Shown: positions 63,022 to 64,000 of the stretch, one piece after another
How positions within the stretch are numbered: position 1 is the first letter of the stretch
Layout: each line of letters opens with the position of its first letter
Source of the DNA: Pseudomonas sp. Irchel s3h14
Lineage (GTDB): Bacteria; Pseudomonadota; Gammaproteobacteria; Pseudomonadales; Pseudomonadaceae
Direction: 5' to 3'
Assembly: GCF_900187425.1 (NCBI RefSeq)
Contig: NZ_FYDJ01000004.1
Location: forward strand, 310,001-374,000
DNA: 64,000 nucleotides
The notes under the pieces: model-generated
Seen by the model: only the letters and a program-made list of their open reading frames with translations
The model's database searches: none
What the model was told of the DNA's origin: nothing
Position numbers and translations under genes: made by a program

Positions 63022-64000
63022 CTAGCGCCAATCCAGATAACGAAACAGCTCCTCCTCCTGATCAAAGTGCAGTCGCACGAGGGTATCCAGACGAATCAGC
63101 TGATGCTGAATCTCATCAGCAGGTGCCGTTGCGGGGTCGGAACTGAAGTCGCTACTCATGCGCGTCAGTAAATGGATAAGGCGAAAAATCTCCCGGTGAG
63201 AGTGGCTCATAGCCGACATCGGGTCCTCGCCCGGCATGCTTCGCGTCAGCAGCGGGTACAGTGTGTTTTCATCTTCCCGCTCATGCTGCGCCAGTGATGT
63301 TTGCAGCTTGTTGACCAGTTGCACCAAGTCGGTCTGTGCTTGCGCAAGTGGGCGCTGGGCAAAGTCATTGGCCAGTTGGTGCAGCTCGCTCAGTACGGTG
63401 GAGAGTTGCTGGTGCTCATCTTGCAGGCGATCGATATGCTCTGCGGCAAGCTTTCGTTTCCTCAGCTCCCACGATGACCCCAGTGCCCGCAAGGCGTTAA
63501 GGATGATCACCACGTCGATGCCCTCCTGCACCACGGCGCCAATCAGCGGCGGCAGGTAACCGAGGGCCGCCACCGCCATGGCCAGCAACGACATCCCCAT
63601 GCCGACCAGCACACCCTGGCGGGCGATGTAGCGGGTGCGTCGGGCAATGTCCAGCGCCTCGACCAGACGATCCAGACGATCCACCAGCAGCACAACACCA
63701 GCGGCTTGTGCAGAAGCAGTGGCACCGCTGGCCCCCATGGCCACGCCGACATTCGCCGCTGCCAGCGCGGGGGCGTCGTTGATGCCATCGCCAACCATCA
63801 ATGTGCTAGTGCGCAGGCAACCTTGCTGTACCGCACGCACTTTATCCTCAGGGGTCAACCCGGCATGCAGCTCGTCAATCCCGGCAGACAGCGCAATCAT
63901 CTCGGCGGTTTCCAGGCGGTCCCCGGTTAGCATGACGATCTTTTCGATACCTCTATTGCGCAGTCGACGCAGAGTCTGCGGAGTTTCGCGCCGAACGTTG
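63022..64000 (-). CDS. Heavy-metal P1B ATPase with C-terminal hemerythrin domain (5' part outside window)
   Basis: The open frame runs off the window edge, so only the last 326 residues are seen. It has the end of the P-domain ([33 protein letters not shown]), a last pair of membrane helices (LLAMAVAALGYLPPLIGAVVQEG in part) and then a 140-residue hemerythrin-like HHE domain (RLQDEHQQLS, AQHEREDENTLYP, MSHSHREIFRLI, RLHFDQEEELFRYL). C-terminal hemerythrin domains are known in a few P1B ATPases linked to Fe or Ni. Metal type cannot be read without the missing CPx region. Confidence 0.8.
   Translation of the reverse strand, partial: NVRRETPQTLRRLRNRGIEKIVMLTGDRLETAEMIALSAGIDELHAGLTPEDKVRAVQQGCLRTSTLMVGDGINDAPALAAANVGVAMGASGATASAQAAGVVLLVDRLDRLVEALDIARRTRYIARQGVLVGMGMSLLAMAVAALGYLPPLIGAVVQEGIDVVIILNALRALGSSWELRKRKLAAEHIDRLQDEHQQLSTVLSELHQLANDFAQRPLAQAQTDLVQLVNKLQTSLAQHEREDENTLYPLLTRSMPGEDPMSAMSHSHREIFRLIHLLTRMSSDFSSDPATAPADEIQHQLIRLDTLVRLHFDQEEELFRYLDWR

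Overview
The window is high-GC gammaproteobacterial DNA that reads as a Pseudomonas chromosome, most likely of the P. fluorescens group. The evidence is gene content (split pqiA with pqiBC, gamma-glutamyl-polyamine genes, an aotJQMOP-like transporter, an FbpABC iron importer), codon use, and intergenic inverted repeats of the REP/REPIN kind. No rRNA, tRNA or CRISPR array was seen.

About 0.2-27.5 kb looks like ordinary chromosome. It opens with an orphan tyrosine recombinase. An FbpABC ferric importer with a Fur-box-like site follows, then a PqiAABC lipid-trafficking operon and a polyamine block (FAD oxidoreductase, PotF-like binding protein, glutamine-synthetase-like ligase) with a divergent AraC regulator. 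Next come an RpiR regulator beside a five-gene basic-amino-acid ABC operon, a large MscS channel, an aromatic-acid-type efflux set (DUF2955/HlyD/outer-membrane lipoprotein) and two small genes. Two 131-bp elements with 41-bp inverted ends sit in opposite orientations at 5.0 and 14.8 kb.

About 27.5-46 kb is an accessory island with lower GC, orphan regulators and broken genes. It holds two ParS/MbcA-like proteins without a visible toxin, a CysQ-like phosphatase, an XRE regulator with a strong dyad operator, and an AbrB-type protein. Its centre is a tightly packed four-gene operon (32.1-42.3 kb): a ClpB-like AAA+ ATPase, a small radical-SAM activase, a 2100-residue zinc-ribbon/pseudokinase-like/SF1-helicase/nuclease protein, and a coiled-coil protein. 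This is the best candidate here for an undescribed, probably anti-phage or DNA-processing, system. A KfrA-like protein and a divergent tyrosine recombinase follow, then an OLD-nuclease stub and a frameshifted ion channel.

About 46.9-64 kb is a metal and redox region. It has copper genes (Met-rich protein, DUF2933, CopA-type ATPase, CopZ with a CueR-type promoter), a two-component system, and a divergent predicted flavin electron-transfer cluster (PepSY, DUF2271 with a flavinylation motif, PepSY-flavodoxin reductase, ApbE). Remnants of a VIT transporter and a TauE exporter lie before a YeeE/YedE pair, an ArsO-like monooxygenase and a P2A-type cation ATPase. The window ends inside a heavy-metal ATPase that carries a C-terminal hemerythrin domain.
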